Source of the DNA: Chitinophagaceae bacterium
GTDB lineage: Bacteria; Bacteroidota; Bacteroidia; Chitinophagales; Chitinophagaceae
Direction: 5' to 3'
NCBI GenBank assembly: GCA_019752045.1
Contig: JAIEMP010000013.1
Span: 59,992 to 123,991, forward strand
DNA: 64,000 nt
Shown one piece after another: positions 33,397 through 41,945 of the stretch. Both the position numbers and the translations under genes were made by a program. Below the pieces are notes generated by a model that was given only the letters and a program-made list of their open reading frames with translations, made no database searches and was not told the DNA's origin. Position 1 is the first letter of the stretch, and each line of letters starts with the position of its first letter.

Positions 33397-33909
33397 ATGA
33401 AAAGTATTTTATTGATTGGTTGTCTTTTACTGTACAGTGTTGCAAAAACGCAGATCAGTATCGTATCAACTTTTAATAACACAGGACATACATCAACTGC
33501 CGGTGCTTTACAATTAGAGTGGAGTGCAGGTGAACAGGTGAGCATCCGTTCCTTCAGCAACGGCTCTTTTATTTTTACTACCGGCATTTTACAGGGAGTA
33601 ACTCCAACTCCAACAGGTATTCCGTATGTGTCTATCTCTGCTTCAGAAATTTCTTTGTTTCCTGTACCTGCAAATGATTTTTTGAATGCAGTTTTTAAAT
33701 TCAACAAACCGGGTAAAGTATATGTACAAATCTATCAGGCAAACGGTATGCTTACAGCAGCGTTCACTCATGTATATACCGGCAGCAGGTTTAACCAAAC
33801 ATACAGAACAGATCAGTTAGCTGCAGGTGCTTACACAGTGCATGTAGTGTTTATACCGGTAAACGGTGTAAGACAACAAGGATCATACAAAATAACCATC
33901 CAGCATTAA
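33397..33909 (+). CDS. Small exported protein with T9SS-like C-terminal domain
   Basis: A 170-residue protein starting at ATG 33397 (MKSILLIGCLLLYSVAKTQ, signal peptide). Residues about 20-70 (LEWSAGEQVSIRSFSNGSFIFTTGILQGV) form the short beta module often found in front of sorting domains in Bacteroidota. Residues 85-170 (ISLFPVPANDFLNAVF ... LAAGAYTVHVVF) match a type A C-terminal sorting signal. It is thus little more than a signal plus sorting domain. The tail-fibre-like gene starts 10 nt downstream, so the two share the site 2 promoter. Confidence 0.8.
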   Translation: MKSILLIGCLLLYSVAKTQISIVSTFNNTGHTSTAGALQLEWSAGEQVSIRSFSNGSFIFTTGILQGVTPTPTGIPYVSISASEISLFPVPANDFLNAVFKFNKPGKVYVQIYQANGMLTAAFTHVYTGSRFNQTYRTDQLAAGAYTVHVVFIPVNGVRQQGSYKITIQH

Positions 33910-33919
33910 ATATCAACAC

Positions 33920-36208
33920 ATGAAAAAATATATCTTTTTTTTAATGCTCCTTTTGATTTCTGTAGTTGGGAGCATACACGCACAACAACTCAATTTCCAG
34001 GGCGTAGCCAGAAATAACAGCGGAACAGTTTTGGCGAATCAGGCTATTAAAGTGCGTTTATCTGTTCGTGATGCAATACCCACGGGTACTGTTCAATACA
34101 GTGAAACAAGAAGTGTAACCACCAGTGCGTTTGGAAGTTTTACTATTGCAATGGGAAGCCCCGGCGCTACCAATATTACAGGCAGTATTGCAACAGTTAC
34201 ATGGGCAAGCGGCGCAAAATTTTTACAGGTAGAAGTAGATCCTGCTAACGGAATCATCTTTACAGATATGGGTACTACAGAAATGGTCACTGTACCTACT
34301 GCATTGTATGCAACTGCTGCAGGCAGTGCATCTCCAAATGGTAATGCAGGCGGGCATTTAACAGGTACCTACCCCAACCCTACTATTGCAGACAATACTA
34401 TTTCAACAAATAAAATTCAAAACGGCGCTGTTACCTCTGCAAAAATTGCAGCGGGTGTTATTCCAACATCACTTCCGCCAAATGGTGTTGCATCAGGAGA
34501 TCTGAGCGGCAGCTATCCATCACCGGTAGTAAGTAAACTGCAAGGCAATGCAGTCAGTTCAACTGTTCCGTTAAATGGCCATGTACTTACCTGGAACGGA
34601 ACAAGCTGGGCTCCTGCAGCAGCAGCAGCCGTTACAAGTCCGTGGGCAATCAGCGGCACTAATATTACAAACAGCAATACAGGAAATGTGGGCATTGGCA
34701 TTACAAACCCATCATTTAATCTGCATGTTGGTAATAATAATAATGCATTTAGAGTTGAAGGTCCTGTTGCTGCGGCAAGTGGTGGCTATGCATTAAGTAT
34801 TGGTGGGTTTGGGTCAGTGGCTGTAGATCAACCGGGGGTTACAGGTGGTCGTTTTATAATTCTGGAAAACGGAAATATTGGAATAGGTGACAACGGCCCA
34901 ACTGAAAAACTAACCATCACAGGAAAAATTAAAGTATCGGATGGTACACAAGGTGTAAATAAAGTATTAACAAGTGATGCAAACGGAGTTGCAAGCTGGC
35001 AACTACCATCAGCCCAAACGAATTTCTGGACTGCAAGCGGCAACAATATTTATAACAACAATACAGGTTTTGTAGGCATCGGTACAAATGCACCAACAGC
35101 ACCTTTAAGTTTTGCATCGCTGCTTGGTAAAAAAATAGTGTTGCATGGTGATGGTAACGCAGTTCATTACGGAATGGGTATACAGTCTGCATTATTACAA
35201 TTGTATACGGATGCCTCTAATTCAAACATTGCATTTGGCTATGGAAGCAGCAATAGCTTTACAGAACGTGTGCGGATTATTAACAACGGAACAGAAGGGA
35301 TGATTGTAAATGGAAGACTTCATTTAAAAAACGGATCTCTCCCCGTTAACCCGTCACAAACAGGTGGAGTTTGGCTTTATAAAGCAGATAACACTGCACT
35401 GCTTAGTTTCATGGGAACACAAAACAATCAGAATGTTGGATTTTTTGGTGGCTCTGTAAATGGTGGATGGGGATTTGTGTACGATGCAATAAACAGTCGT
35501 GTAGGTATAGGTATAAGTACACCCAATGCACCACTTGGATTTGCACCTGCACTTGGAAAGAAAATTACACTTTACCCCGGCACAACGGGTGATGTTGGTT
35601 TTGGCGTTGCAGGCAACAGGTTACAGATTTACAGCGATAACCCGAATGCAGATGTTGCTATTGGATATGATGCTGCGGGAACATTTAATGAACGCTTTGC
35701 ATTTAAACCCAACGGTGCAATGGCAGTGAATGGTAATACAGGTGCTGCCGGGCAGGTATTGATGAGTAATGGAAATGCAGCTGCCACCTGGGCAAATATT
35801 TCTCAGGTATTACCGGTGTATTACAGAGAAGGAGAAACGGCTACTTATACCAACAATAATTTTACTGCTCCTTTTCCTGCAACAACCAACATTGATTTAG
35901 TAATTACACAACCAACCAAAGTATTGGTTTTTTCGGATGTATTTATTTATAACAATTGCTCTGTTGGACAATGTTTTCCGGTTTGGGATTTTGAAATTCT
36001 TGTTGATAATGTGCAAGTGCACGTAAGCCCCGTGCATCCAATAACTTCTGCAACACGGTTTAGTGATGAAAGGGCATTGGGGCCGATTCTTTTAAACCTT
36101 ACACCGGGTAACCATACCATCAGTTTCAGAGGTTTCGTTTCGGTAGTAGGGTCTGTTGGCGGCAGTACGTTTATGCGAATGAAATCAACAGCCATGGTAA
36201 TACAATAA
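33920..36208 (+). CDS. Large exported tail-fibre-like / trimeric adhesin-like protein
   Basis: A 762-residue protein with signal peptide MKKYIFFLMLLLISVVGSIHAQ. The N-terminal domain (about residues 22-135; LNFQGVARNNSGTVLANQAIKVRLSV) is a Bacteroidota-specific module. Then come phage-fibre-like spacers, HLTGTYPNPTIADNTIST and GDLSGSYPSPVVSKLQGNAV (about 140-215), and several VGIGTxxPxxxL units (GNVGIGITNPSFNLHV, GFVGIGTNAPTAPLSF, RVGIGISTPNAPLGF). The end is a beta-rich domain (about 620-762) rather than the self-cleaving S74 chaperone that often ends such proteins. I infer a fibrous surface protein. It is in an operon with the small sorting-domain protein. Confidence 0.78.
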   Translation: MKKYIFFLMLLLISVVGSIHAQQLNFQGVARNNSGTVLANQAIKVRLSVRDAIPTGTVQYSETRSVTTSAFGSFTIAMGSPGATNITGSIATVTWASGAKFLQVEVDPANGIIFTDMGTTEMVTVPTALYATAAGSASPNGNAGGHLTGTYPNPTIADNTISTNKIQNGAVTSAKIAAGVIPTSLPPNGVASGDLSGSYPSPVVSKLQGNAVSSTVPLNGHVLTWNGTSWAPAAAAAVTSPWAISGTNITNSNTGNVGIGITNPSFNLHVGNNNNAFRVEGPVAAASGGYALSIGGFGSVAVDQPGVTGGRFIILENGNIGIGDNGPTEKLTITGKIKVSDGTQGVNKVLTSDANGVASWQLPSAQTNFWTASGNNIYNNNTGFVGIGTNAPTAPLSFASLLGKKIVLHGDGNAVHYGMGIQSALLQLYTDASNSNIAFGYGSSNSFTERVRIINNGTEGMIVNGRLHLKNGSLPVNPSQTGGVWLYKADNTALLSFMGTQNNQNVGFFGGSVNGGWGFVYDAINSRVGIGISTPNAPLGFAPALGKKITLYPGTTGDVGFGVAGNRLQIYSDNPNADVAIGYDAAGTFNERFAFKPNGAMAVNGNTGAAGQVLMSNGNAAATWANISQVLPVYYREGETATYTNNNFTAPFPATTNIDLVITQPTKVLVFSDVFIYNNCSVGQCFPVWDFEILVDNVQVHVSPVHPITSATRFSDERALGPILLNLTPGNHTISFRGFVSVVGSVGGSTFMRMKSTAMVIQ

Positions 36209-36537
36209 CAACTTTCAGCTTGCAAATGCGATTGAAAAAAATCATTCATTGTAAATCAATTCACTTCAGACGGATAAAATGAAAGACTTTCTTTACTAAA
36301 TTATTATTATTTCTTGTTTTAGAGCTAAACGACTGATTGCAATTTGATTTTACCAACCCCAATTCAGAGACAAACAGATAAATATGATTGTTACTTCGAA
36401 GCCATAAAGGGAGGTAGTTTTTTTGTACATACTGACCGACACGGTACTTTTTTTTTCTTTTGAAAAAATATAAAAGCAATGTGATGCTGTACCATTTCTG
36501 CAACATTAATATAACTAACAATCAAATTATTCAGTAA
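36209..36537. other. Intergenic region without recognised gene
   Basis: About 330 bp between convergent genes, AT-rich, with a long T-run around 36446. A minus-strand frame of 86 codons exists but has no signal, domain or coding character. I see no clear terminator hairpin. Confidence 0.5.
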
Positions 36538-37167
36538 CTACCTGCCAATAATCTTGTGCATAAATGCAAGCTTAATCAACTCAGGTGTATTTTTTGCACC
36601 CAATTTGGCAATAAGACTTTTTCGATGTGTATCTACTGTTGCTGCGCTTACAAACAGCTTCTCTGCAATTTCGTTATTGGTAAGTCCATCGGCCAGGAGT
36701 AGCAATACCTCCTGTTCACGACGGGTTACCACAGGTGCCGACTCGTCTGTTTTTAAGATAGCTGCAACTTCATCGCTTACATATTCTTTTCCCTGCGCAA
36801 TTGTTTCAATTGCCTCAAGCAATTCACGTTGAGAAGCATTCTTCAATATATAACCCGAAGCACCGCTGTTCATCATGTTCTGGATAAGGCTTTGTTGATT
36901 GAATGTACTTAACCCTAATACAAATATCTGGTTGTATGCTAACTTCACATCTCTGCAAAGTTCAATACCGTTTCTGCCGGGCATATTAATATCCATAAGT
37001 ATTACATCAGGCAATTGATTTTTTAAAAAAGCCAGACAGGATTCTGCATTTGAAGCATGGCCCAACCAATCGACACCTTGTTCATTTTGCAATAAAGAAC
37101 GGATACCTTCCACCACCATATAGTGATCGTCAACAATAAATACTTTTATTTTTCGTGCAGTGGCCAT
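36538..37167 (-). CDS. LuxR-type response regulator, partner of TPR kinase 2
   Basis: A 209-residue regulator. The receiver domain has VDDHYMVVEG at the start, the phospho-acceptor Asp in ILMDINMPGRNG (about residue 58) and KNAS lysine near 108. The LuxR helix-turn-helix is VTRREQEVLLLLADGLTNNEIAEKLF followed by ATVDTHRKSLIAKLG (about 145-197). Its ATG overlaps the TAA of the kinase gene (TAATG), giving translational coupling. It is a paralogue of the regulator at 22761-23387: the receiver and recognition helix regions are closely alike, so they may share or compete for the same operators. Confidence 0.93.
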   Translation of the reverse strand: MATARKIKVFIVDDHYMVVEGIRSLLQNEQGVDWLGHASNAESCLAFLKNQLPDVILMDINMPGRNGIELCRDVKLAYNQIFVLGLSTFNQQSLIQNMMNSGASGYILKNASQRELLEAIETIAQGKEYVSDEVAAILKTDESAPVVTRREQEVLLLLADGLTNNEIAEKLFVSAATVDTHRKSLIAKLGAKNTPELIKLAFMHKIIGR

Positions 37168-39101
37168 TAAGCTTTTATTTCAATGTGAACAGAAGTGCCT
37201 TTTCCCGACTCAGATTGCACATCCATTACTCCTTTCATAAACTCAACACGGCTTAAAATATTTGACCATCCCATTCCTTTTCGTTGCTGAAGTATAGAAG
37301 TGTCAAATCCGTTACCATCATCTTCAACAGTGATCGTAATTGTGCCGTTTAATTTATTTAATTGGACAACAGCCTGTGTTGCAGTTGCATGTTTCAAAAT
37401 ATTATTCACCAACTCCTGAACTATACGGTACAAGGTGATGGAGGCAGTTTGCTCAATCTGTACTCCTTCCATTCCTACAGACTGGTAAATTACTTTCACT
37501 GCGCCGCTTTGATTGATATCGTTACAAAAATCTTTTAATGCCGTATCTAATCCGTACTTAACCAAAGCTTCGGGCATCATGTTGTGTGCTACACGGCGCA
37601 TTTCTTTTATTGAACTGTCCAGCATATCCATGCTGCGTTCAAAAGCCTGCGCATTATCAGGTGTAAGAATCAGATTTCCTTTCATAGTACTAAATGAATA
37701 CTTTATTCCGCTTAACATGCCGCCCAGCCCATCGTGTAAATCTTTCGCAAGCCTTGTACGTTCCTGCTCCTCCCCTTTTAGCACCGCTTCAGTTGCCTCT
37801 AATTGTTTTTCGGTTTCCAGTTCGCTGATGCGTTGTTGCTGTAAATTTTGTTTTTGTCTATAGTTACGAAAACTAAGTAATGAAATAATAAGTATTGCCG
37901 CAGCACTGCCAATTAATACATAGTTGAGGGTATTCTTTTGTTTGATGGCAGCCTGCTGTAGTTTTATTTGATTGTCCTTTTTTGCTGTTTCATATTTTGT
38001 TTCAAACTCAACCGTGTTTTTTCTGATACGGTCGTTAATAGCACTATCTGCAAGTAGAGTTGCTTCCTGCATATATTTCTGCCCTGTTTGTAAATCATGC
38101 AAAGCGAAATGGATTCGTGATAACGTTTCTAATGTTTTCTTCTTCTCAAAAAGAAGATTGTTTTCGTTGGCTACTTTCAGCGACCGGTTAGCATAATCTC
38201 TTGCTGTGCTAAAATCTTTTTTGAAAAAATAATAAATAGCAAGCCCTCTTAAAGCAACTGCAATTCCTTCATCTGCTTCAAGTATAGTGTAAAGCTCCAA
38301 CGCCTTGCCGTAGTAATTATTCAGGATTGCATAATTTCCTGTGTTCATAAACAAATCGCCAAGATTAACCATTTGAGATGCTTCCATTTCTATATTGCCA
38401 ATCGCTTGCCCAATTGAAAGTGCCTCGTTCCATACACTTTTAGCTTTTGTATAATCTCTCTTTTTAGAATAACTCATTCCAAGATTACTTAAAGCAGTAC
38501 CCAGCCAAACAGGTTCATCTACTGTTCGTAAAAATTTTACAGACGCCTCGCCATAAGCAATTGCCTTATCATAATCTTCCAGTTGGTAGTAAAGCATTTG
38601 CAGAATTTCATTAGCCTGCGCAGACAGCAAGCTGTCACCATTACTCATGAAAATTTTTCTTCCTTCCTCATAAAGCTTAGCTGCATCTTCATACTTTATT
38701 AGCAACCTGTAAGAAGTACCCGTATTAAACAATGCTTTACCAAGCAATAGTGGATTATTGATTGTACGTGCTATTGTTACAGAGCGTTGATTGAGCAACA
38801 AACCCGAATCATACCTTCCCTGCATATTGAGCACAAAGGTGTAATTGAAAATATATTTTAATACACCTGGTTTGTAATTAACCTTTTCACCAATAGTTCC
38901 TGCTTTGCTGTAATACTTTTTTGCAAGCTCCGGCTCACTGCTTTCATATTGTTGCCCTAGTTTAATATAAAACTCCACTCCTGCACTATCCTCTTTTACT
39001 GTTGGCAGAAGTTTTATTAAACTGTCTTTATTCATTAACTCCTGAGCATTACACATGCATAGCAGGCAAATGAATACAAAAGAGCAAGTAATTTTATGCA
39101 T
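37167..39101 (-). CDS. TPR-containing sensor histidine kinase 2 (HisKA_3)
   Basis: A 645-residue membrane kinase. I chose the ATG at 39101 (MHKITCSFVFICLLCMCNAQ, signal peptide). The periplasmic part has about seven tetratricopeptide repeats (residues 40-370; LGTALSNLGMSYSKKRDYTKAKSVW, GKALELYTILEADEGIAVALRGLA). It is followed by one membrane helix (NYVLIGSAAAILIISLLSF, about 390-410), a coiled coil, HisKA_3 with the acceptor His in LAKDLHDGLGG (about residue 455), and HATPase (VEDDGNGFD, GMGWSNILSRVEFMKG). From the membrane helix onward it is almost collinear with kinase 1, while the sensor parts differ, which suggests duplication followed by sensor divergence. Confidence 0.93.
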   Translation of the reverse strand: MHKITCSFVFICLLCMCNAQELMNKDSLIKLLPTVKEDSAGVEFYIKLGQQYESSEPELAKKYYSKAGTIGEKVNYKPGVLKYIFNYTFVLNMQGRYDSGLLLNQRSVTIARTINNPLLLGKALFNTGTSYRLLIKYEDAAKLYEEGRKIFMSNGDSLLSAQANEILQMLYYQLEDYDKAIAYGEASVKFLRTVDEPVWLGTALSNLGMSYSKKRDYTKAKSVWNEALSIGQAIGNIEMEASQMVNLGDLFMNTGNYAILNNYYGKALELYTILEADEGIAVALRGLAIYYFFKKDFSTARDYANRSLKVANENNLLFEKKKTLETLSRIHFALHDLQTGQKYMQEATLLADSAINDRIRKNTVEFETKYETAKKDNQIKLQQAAIKQKNTLNYVLIGSAAAILIISLLSFRNYRQKQNLQQQRISELETEKQLEATEAVLKGEEQERTRLAKDLHDGLGGMLSGIKYSFSTMKGNLILTPDNAQAFERSMDMLDSSIKEMRRVAHNMMPEALVKYGLDTALKDFCNDINQSGAVKVIYQSVGMEGVQIEQTASITLYRIVQELVNNILKHATATQAVVQLNKLNGTITITVEDDGNGFDTSILQQRKGMGWSNILSRVEFMKGVMDVQSESGKGTSVHIEIKA

Positions 39102-39632
39102 ACAGTAAAATAATTCATAATTGTCAGATGGCAAATAAAACCATTGACTGGTTTTGAAAGCCTACCTTTTTTACATGATTTTATGCACGTTGGAAAAATA
39201 TCCATTTTTTAAGGGATACAGACGAAGCTCCCGGATAAATACTTTCACACTTAACAACACAATAAAAACTATTTGGCATTAAAATACTGAAAAATGAAAT
39301 GAAACTAAATACTACTTATGATGCAGGGCTGAAAGTATTTACAGCAAATGATAAAAGGTATTTAGTATGAATAATTCAAAAAAAGGTCTTGAGATGTCTG
39401 TAAGTTACCTGTCAATTTTTTTATTAGACGCATGAAAAATTGAAAATATAAACTAGACAATTGAAGTCAGGTATCAGAATGGCAACCCACACCATGATCA
39501 AAAACAATAGCTAATTTGGTTTAACAATGCTAATGGCATACTGAATAATGATTACACTTAAATAAGATGTATATCAGATGAAAATCAGTACCGGCTTTTC
39601 GAAATTATTAAAACCGTTTAAAATAAAATGTC
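39102..39632. other. Long intergenic region with regulon site 3 and possible small reading frames
   Basis: About 530 bp between kinase 2 and the divergent TPR/GEL-repeat gene. It contains the promoter-like site at 39199-39247. Beyond it lie two short frames overlapping by ATGA: 39299-39370 (23 codons, MKLNTTYDAGLKVFTANDKR...) and 39367-39435 (22 codons, MNNSKKGLEMSVSYLSIFLL...). Nothing else is recognised. The leader of the downstream gene would be about 380 nt if it starts from site 3. Confidence 0.45.
39199..39247 (+). promoter_or_regulatory. Regulon motif site 3 plus -7-like element
   Basis: TCCATTTTTTAAGGGA at 39201-39216 fits the 16-bp motif. The following T and exactly 22 nt lead to TACTTTCA at 39240-39247, which keeps TA..TT of the -7 consensus and resembles site 2 (TACTTTTA). 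It lies about 100 nt upstream of the kinase 2 start on the other strand, so it could also affect that operon. Confidence 0.55.
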
Positions 39633-41906
39633 ATGAAAAAAGTCATCATACTTTTTCTTTTTCTGACTCACTTAGTTTCTGCAGCACAGGTAAAACCAAA
39701 ACCTGCTCCACAAAAGAAGCCGGCACAATCTGAAATGGACAAAATGATGGAAGAAGCTATGCAGGGCATGAGCCCCGAAGAAAAAGCCGAAATGAAAAAG
39801 ATGATGAAGGCAACAATGCCGGTTTTACAGGAACACAATAACACAACAGCCGACTATCCGCAAATTACAAACAACAAGGAGTTGCTACCTGTTAAAGACA
39901 TTAACCGTATCAACAGCATTTCAAAAAAAATATTTACTGAAGCAGATATTGCCATTACTACAACTCAACTCTTTGGCAAATTAATGACAAAAGCTGATGC
40001 AGATCAGAAAACGATCATCAACAAAGTTGTATCAAAAGAAAAAAGAGCAAGTGGATTGATGGGCGCTTCCATTACTGCTTTTTTACAGGGGCATCGGTTG
40101 GCTGCCATTGGTCTGGCAATGAAAGCAGTACTTGCCGACAATAAGAATTTAATTTATCAAAATAATCTTGCGGCCATTCTTACGCAAAGCGGTTATTCCG
40201 ACAAAGCCATTCCGTATCTGCGAAAATTATTAATACAACAGCCCGGCAACAGCACTCTTAATAATAATCTTGGTTATGCCTGGTTCTACCTTGGCGAAAC
40301 AGACAGCGCTACGTTTTACTTTAACCGGGCTGTACAACGCAACCCTGCGCATACAGAAACAAGAATGGCTAGAGGTGTACTTGCAGAAATAAAAAATGAT
40401 CATACAAAAGCAGTAGAGGAATATATTACATCGAATGAAGAAAGCCCGAATGCTGTTACAGAGCAAATGTTGAATAACAGGAAAAACGGCAACCGGGTTA
40501 CACAGATGGATTATAAAAAAATGATTGGCAGCATTACCATTTATGAATTTTTCACAAAAGAATGGAGCCAGTTACCGGAGTTTGAAAATAATGTAAGTGC
40601 CTATCAGCGGAACAAAGCCATACTAAGAGGTTATGAAACGATGTATAAATCGTTGGAAAAAAAGTTGCAGACATTATTTACTGCCGCAAATATGGAAAAG
40701 GAAAATCTTGAGAAAAAAGATGAAGAAGAATATGCAACTACAATGATGAAGGAGAGTCTGAAAGGTATTACGATGATGAGTAAACCTGCCGGTTATATTG
40801 TTGGCATACTTGCAAATGAACAGTCAAATAGAATTGCAGAAGATGCAAATACATATAAATCTTTACGGGATTATATTGAGGCACAGCAAAAAATAAGAAA
40901 CAATGCAGGCAATAATCCTTCCTGTGCAGATATAGATGCAAAGTCGAATACATTTATGCAAACCGTAAATCCAAAAATAAAAGAGTATTACCAGAAACGG
41001 CTCGATGCATTAAGAGTTTGGATGAATGCCATGTGCACCTGGCGTTGGTTTCTGGTGGGTAATGCAAAAAATAATGCAACTGCTGCCTGCTTTGATCTTG
41101 CGAAAGCTTTCGAAGAAATACACCGTCGTGCAGTAGAAGAATTTAAAATTATGGCCCCCTCCTGTGGCAACAGGAATGAGGTGGTTGCTGCACAAATCAA
41201 AGAATTACCGATTCCTCAATTTAATTGCCCTGTGGTTGTGCGCATGCCGGCCAATGTGGAAGCATTAAGAATAAGCGCCACAACAACAGGATTAGATGAA
41301 AATAGTTTTGGCATTAAATATAACGGAGCTGCAATTCCTAACGTAACAATGGCATTTGGTGTAGAGAAAACTCATATAGCTGAGCCCGGGCTTTATGGCA
41401 ACCCCTATATTAAAACAGCAGATGGGAGTATCAATCAATCAGGATTTAATTATGCAATGGAATCTGATAACGATGAATTGGTTCCACTATCGAAGATTCC
41501 GCCTATGGAGTTGGTTCCGTTAGATAAAAACCTGCTGAATAAAAAACCAAAACCGGTTGTTAAAGAAGATGCGCAGGCATTAATGAAAGCCAAGCTTGCA
41601 AGAGATATCATGAACAAAATGCTTAAAACGGATTGTACAACAAAATTTGTAGTAGGTATGGGTGAACTCATTTTTGAAGAACCTAAACAATTTGTTATAG
41701 GCGAAGGCGAACTGATGCTCTGGAATGAATCGAAACAAAAATGGGAGCCATGGGAAGATGAAGGGAAATTGGTAGTGGGTATTGGCGAACTAAGTTTTGA
41801 AGAAATGCCCAAAGGCCCTGTACCAGGCAAATTAGAAACGGTAATCAATAATGGGTTAGAGATGATAAAGACAACAGGAAATTTTATTAAAAACCTGTTT
41901 GATTGA
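39633..41906 (+). CDS. Exported TPR-type protein with C-terminal GxGEL repeats
   Basis: A 757-residue protein with signal peptide MKKVIILFLFLTHLVSAAQ. A Lys/Met-rich acidic stretch (SEMDKMMEEAMQGMSPEEKAEMKKMMK, about residues 30-60) is followed by a TPR-like helical region (about 165-270; NNLAAILTQSGYSDKAIPYLRKLL, NNNLGYAWFYLGETDSATFYF). A middle domain has conserved-looking Cys and Trp residues (CTWRWFLVGNAKNNATAACFDLAKAF), and the C-terminus holds three short repeats (FVVGMGELIFEEP, FVIGEGELMLWNE, LVVGIGELSFEEM). I do not recognise a family. It is the first of three collinear exported-protein genes downstream of site 3. Confidence 0.78.
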   Translation: MKKVIILFLFLTHLVSAAQVKPKPAPQKKPAQSEMDKMMEEAMQGMSPEEKAEMKKMMKATMPVLQEHNNTTADYPQITNNKELLPVKDINRINSISKKIFTEADIAITTTQLFGKLMTKADADQKTIINKVVSKEKRASGLMGASITAFLQGHRLAAIGLAMKAVLADNKNLIYQNNLAAILTQSGYSDKAIPYLRKLLIQQPGNSTLNNNLGYAWFYLGETDSATFYFNRAVQRNPAHTETRMARGVLAEIKNDHTKAVEEYITSNEESPNAVTEQMLNNRKNGNRVTQMDYKKMIGSITIYEFFTKEWSQLPEFENNVSAYQRNKAILRGYETMYKSLEKKLQTLFTAANMEKENLEKKDEEEYATTMMKESLKGITMMSKPAGYIVGILANEQSNRIAEDANTYKSLRDYIEAQQKIRNNAGNNPSCADIDAKSNTFMQTVNPKIKEYYQKRLDALRVWMNAMCTWRWFLVGNAKNNATAACFDLAKAFEEIHRRAVEEFKIMAPSCGNRNEVVAAQIKELPIPQFNCPVVVRMPANVEALRISATTTGLDENSFGIKYNGAAIPNVTMAFGVEKTHIAEPGLYGNPYIKTADGSINQSGFNYAMESDNDELVPLSKIPPMELVPLDKNLLNKKPKPVVKEDAQALMKAKLARDIMNKMLKTDCTTKFVVGMGELIFEEPKQFVIGEGELMLWNESKQKWEPWEDEGKLVVGIGELSFEEMPKGPVPGKLETVINNGLEMIKTTGNFIKNLFD

Positions 41907-41945
41907 TCATCCAACACAATACTACTTTAAGTCAAGCTAATAAAA

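Noticed and set aside
36261..36521. An 86-codon minus-strand frame in the spacer after the fibre-like gene
   Set aside because: Its composition is that of AT-rich noncoding DNA and it matches no family; no promoter or conserved start context is visible.
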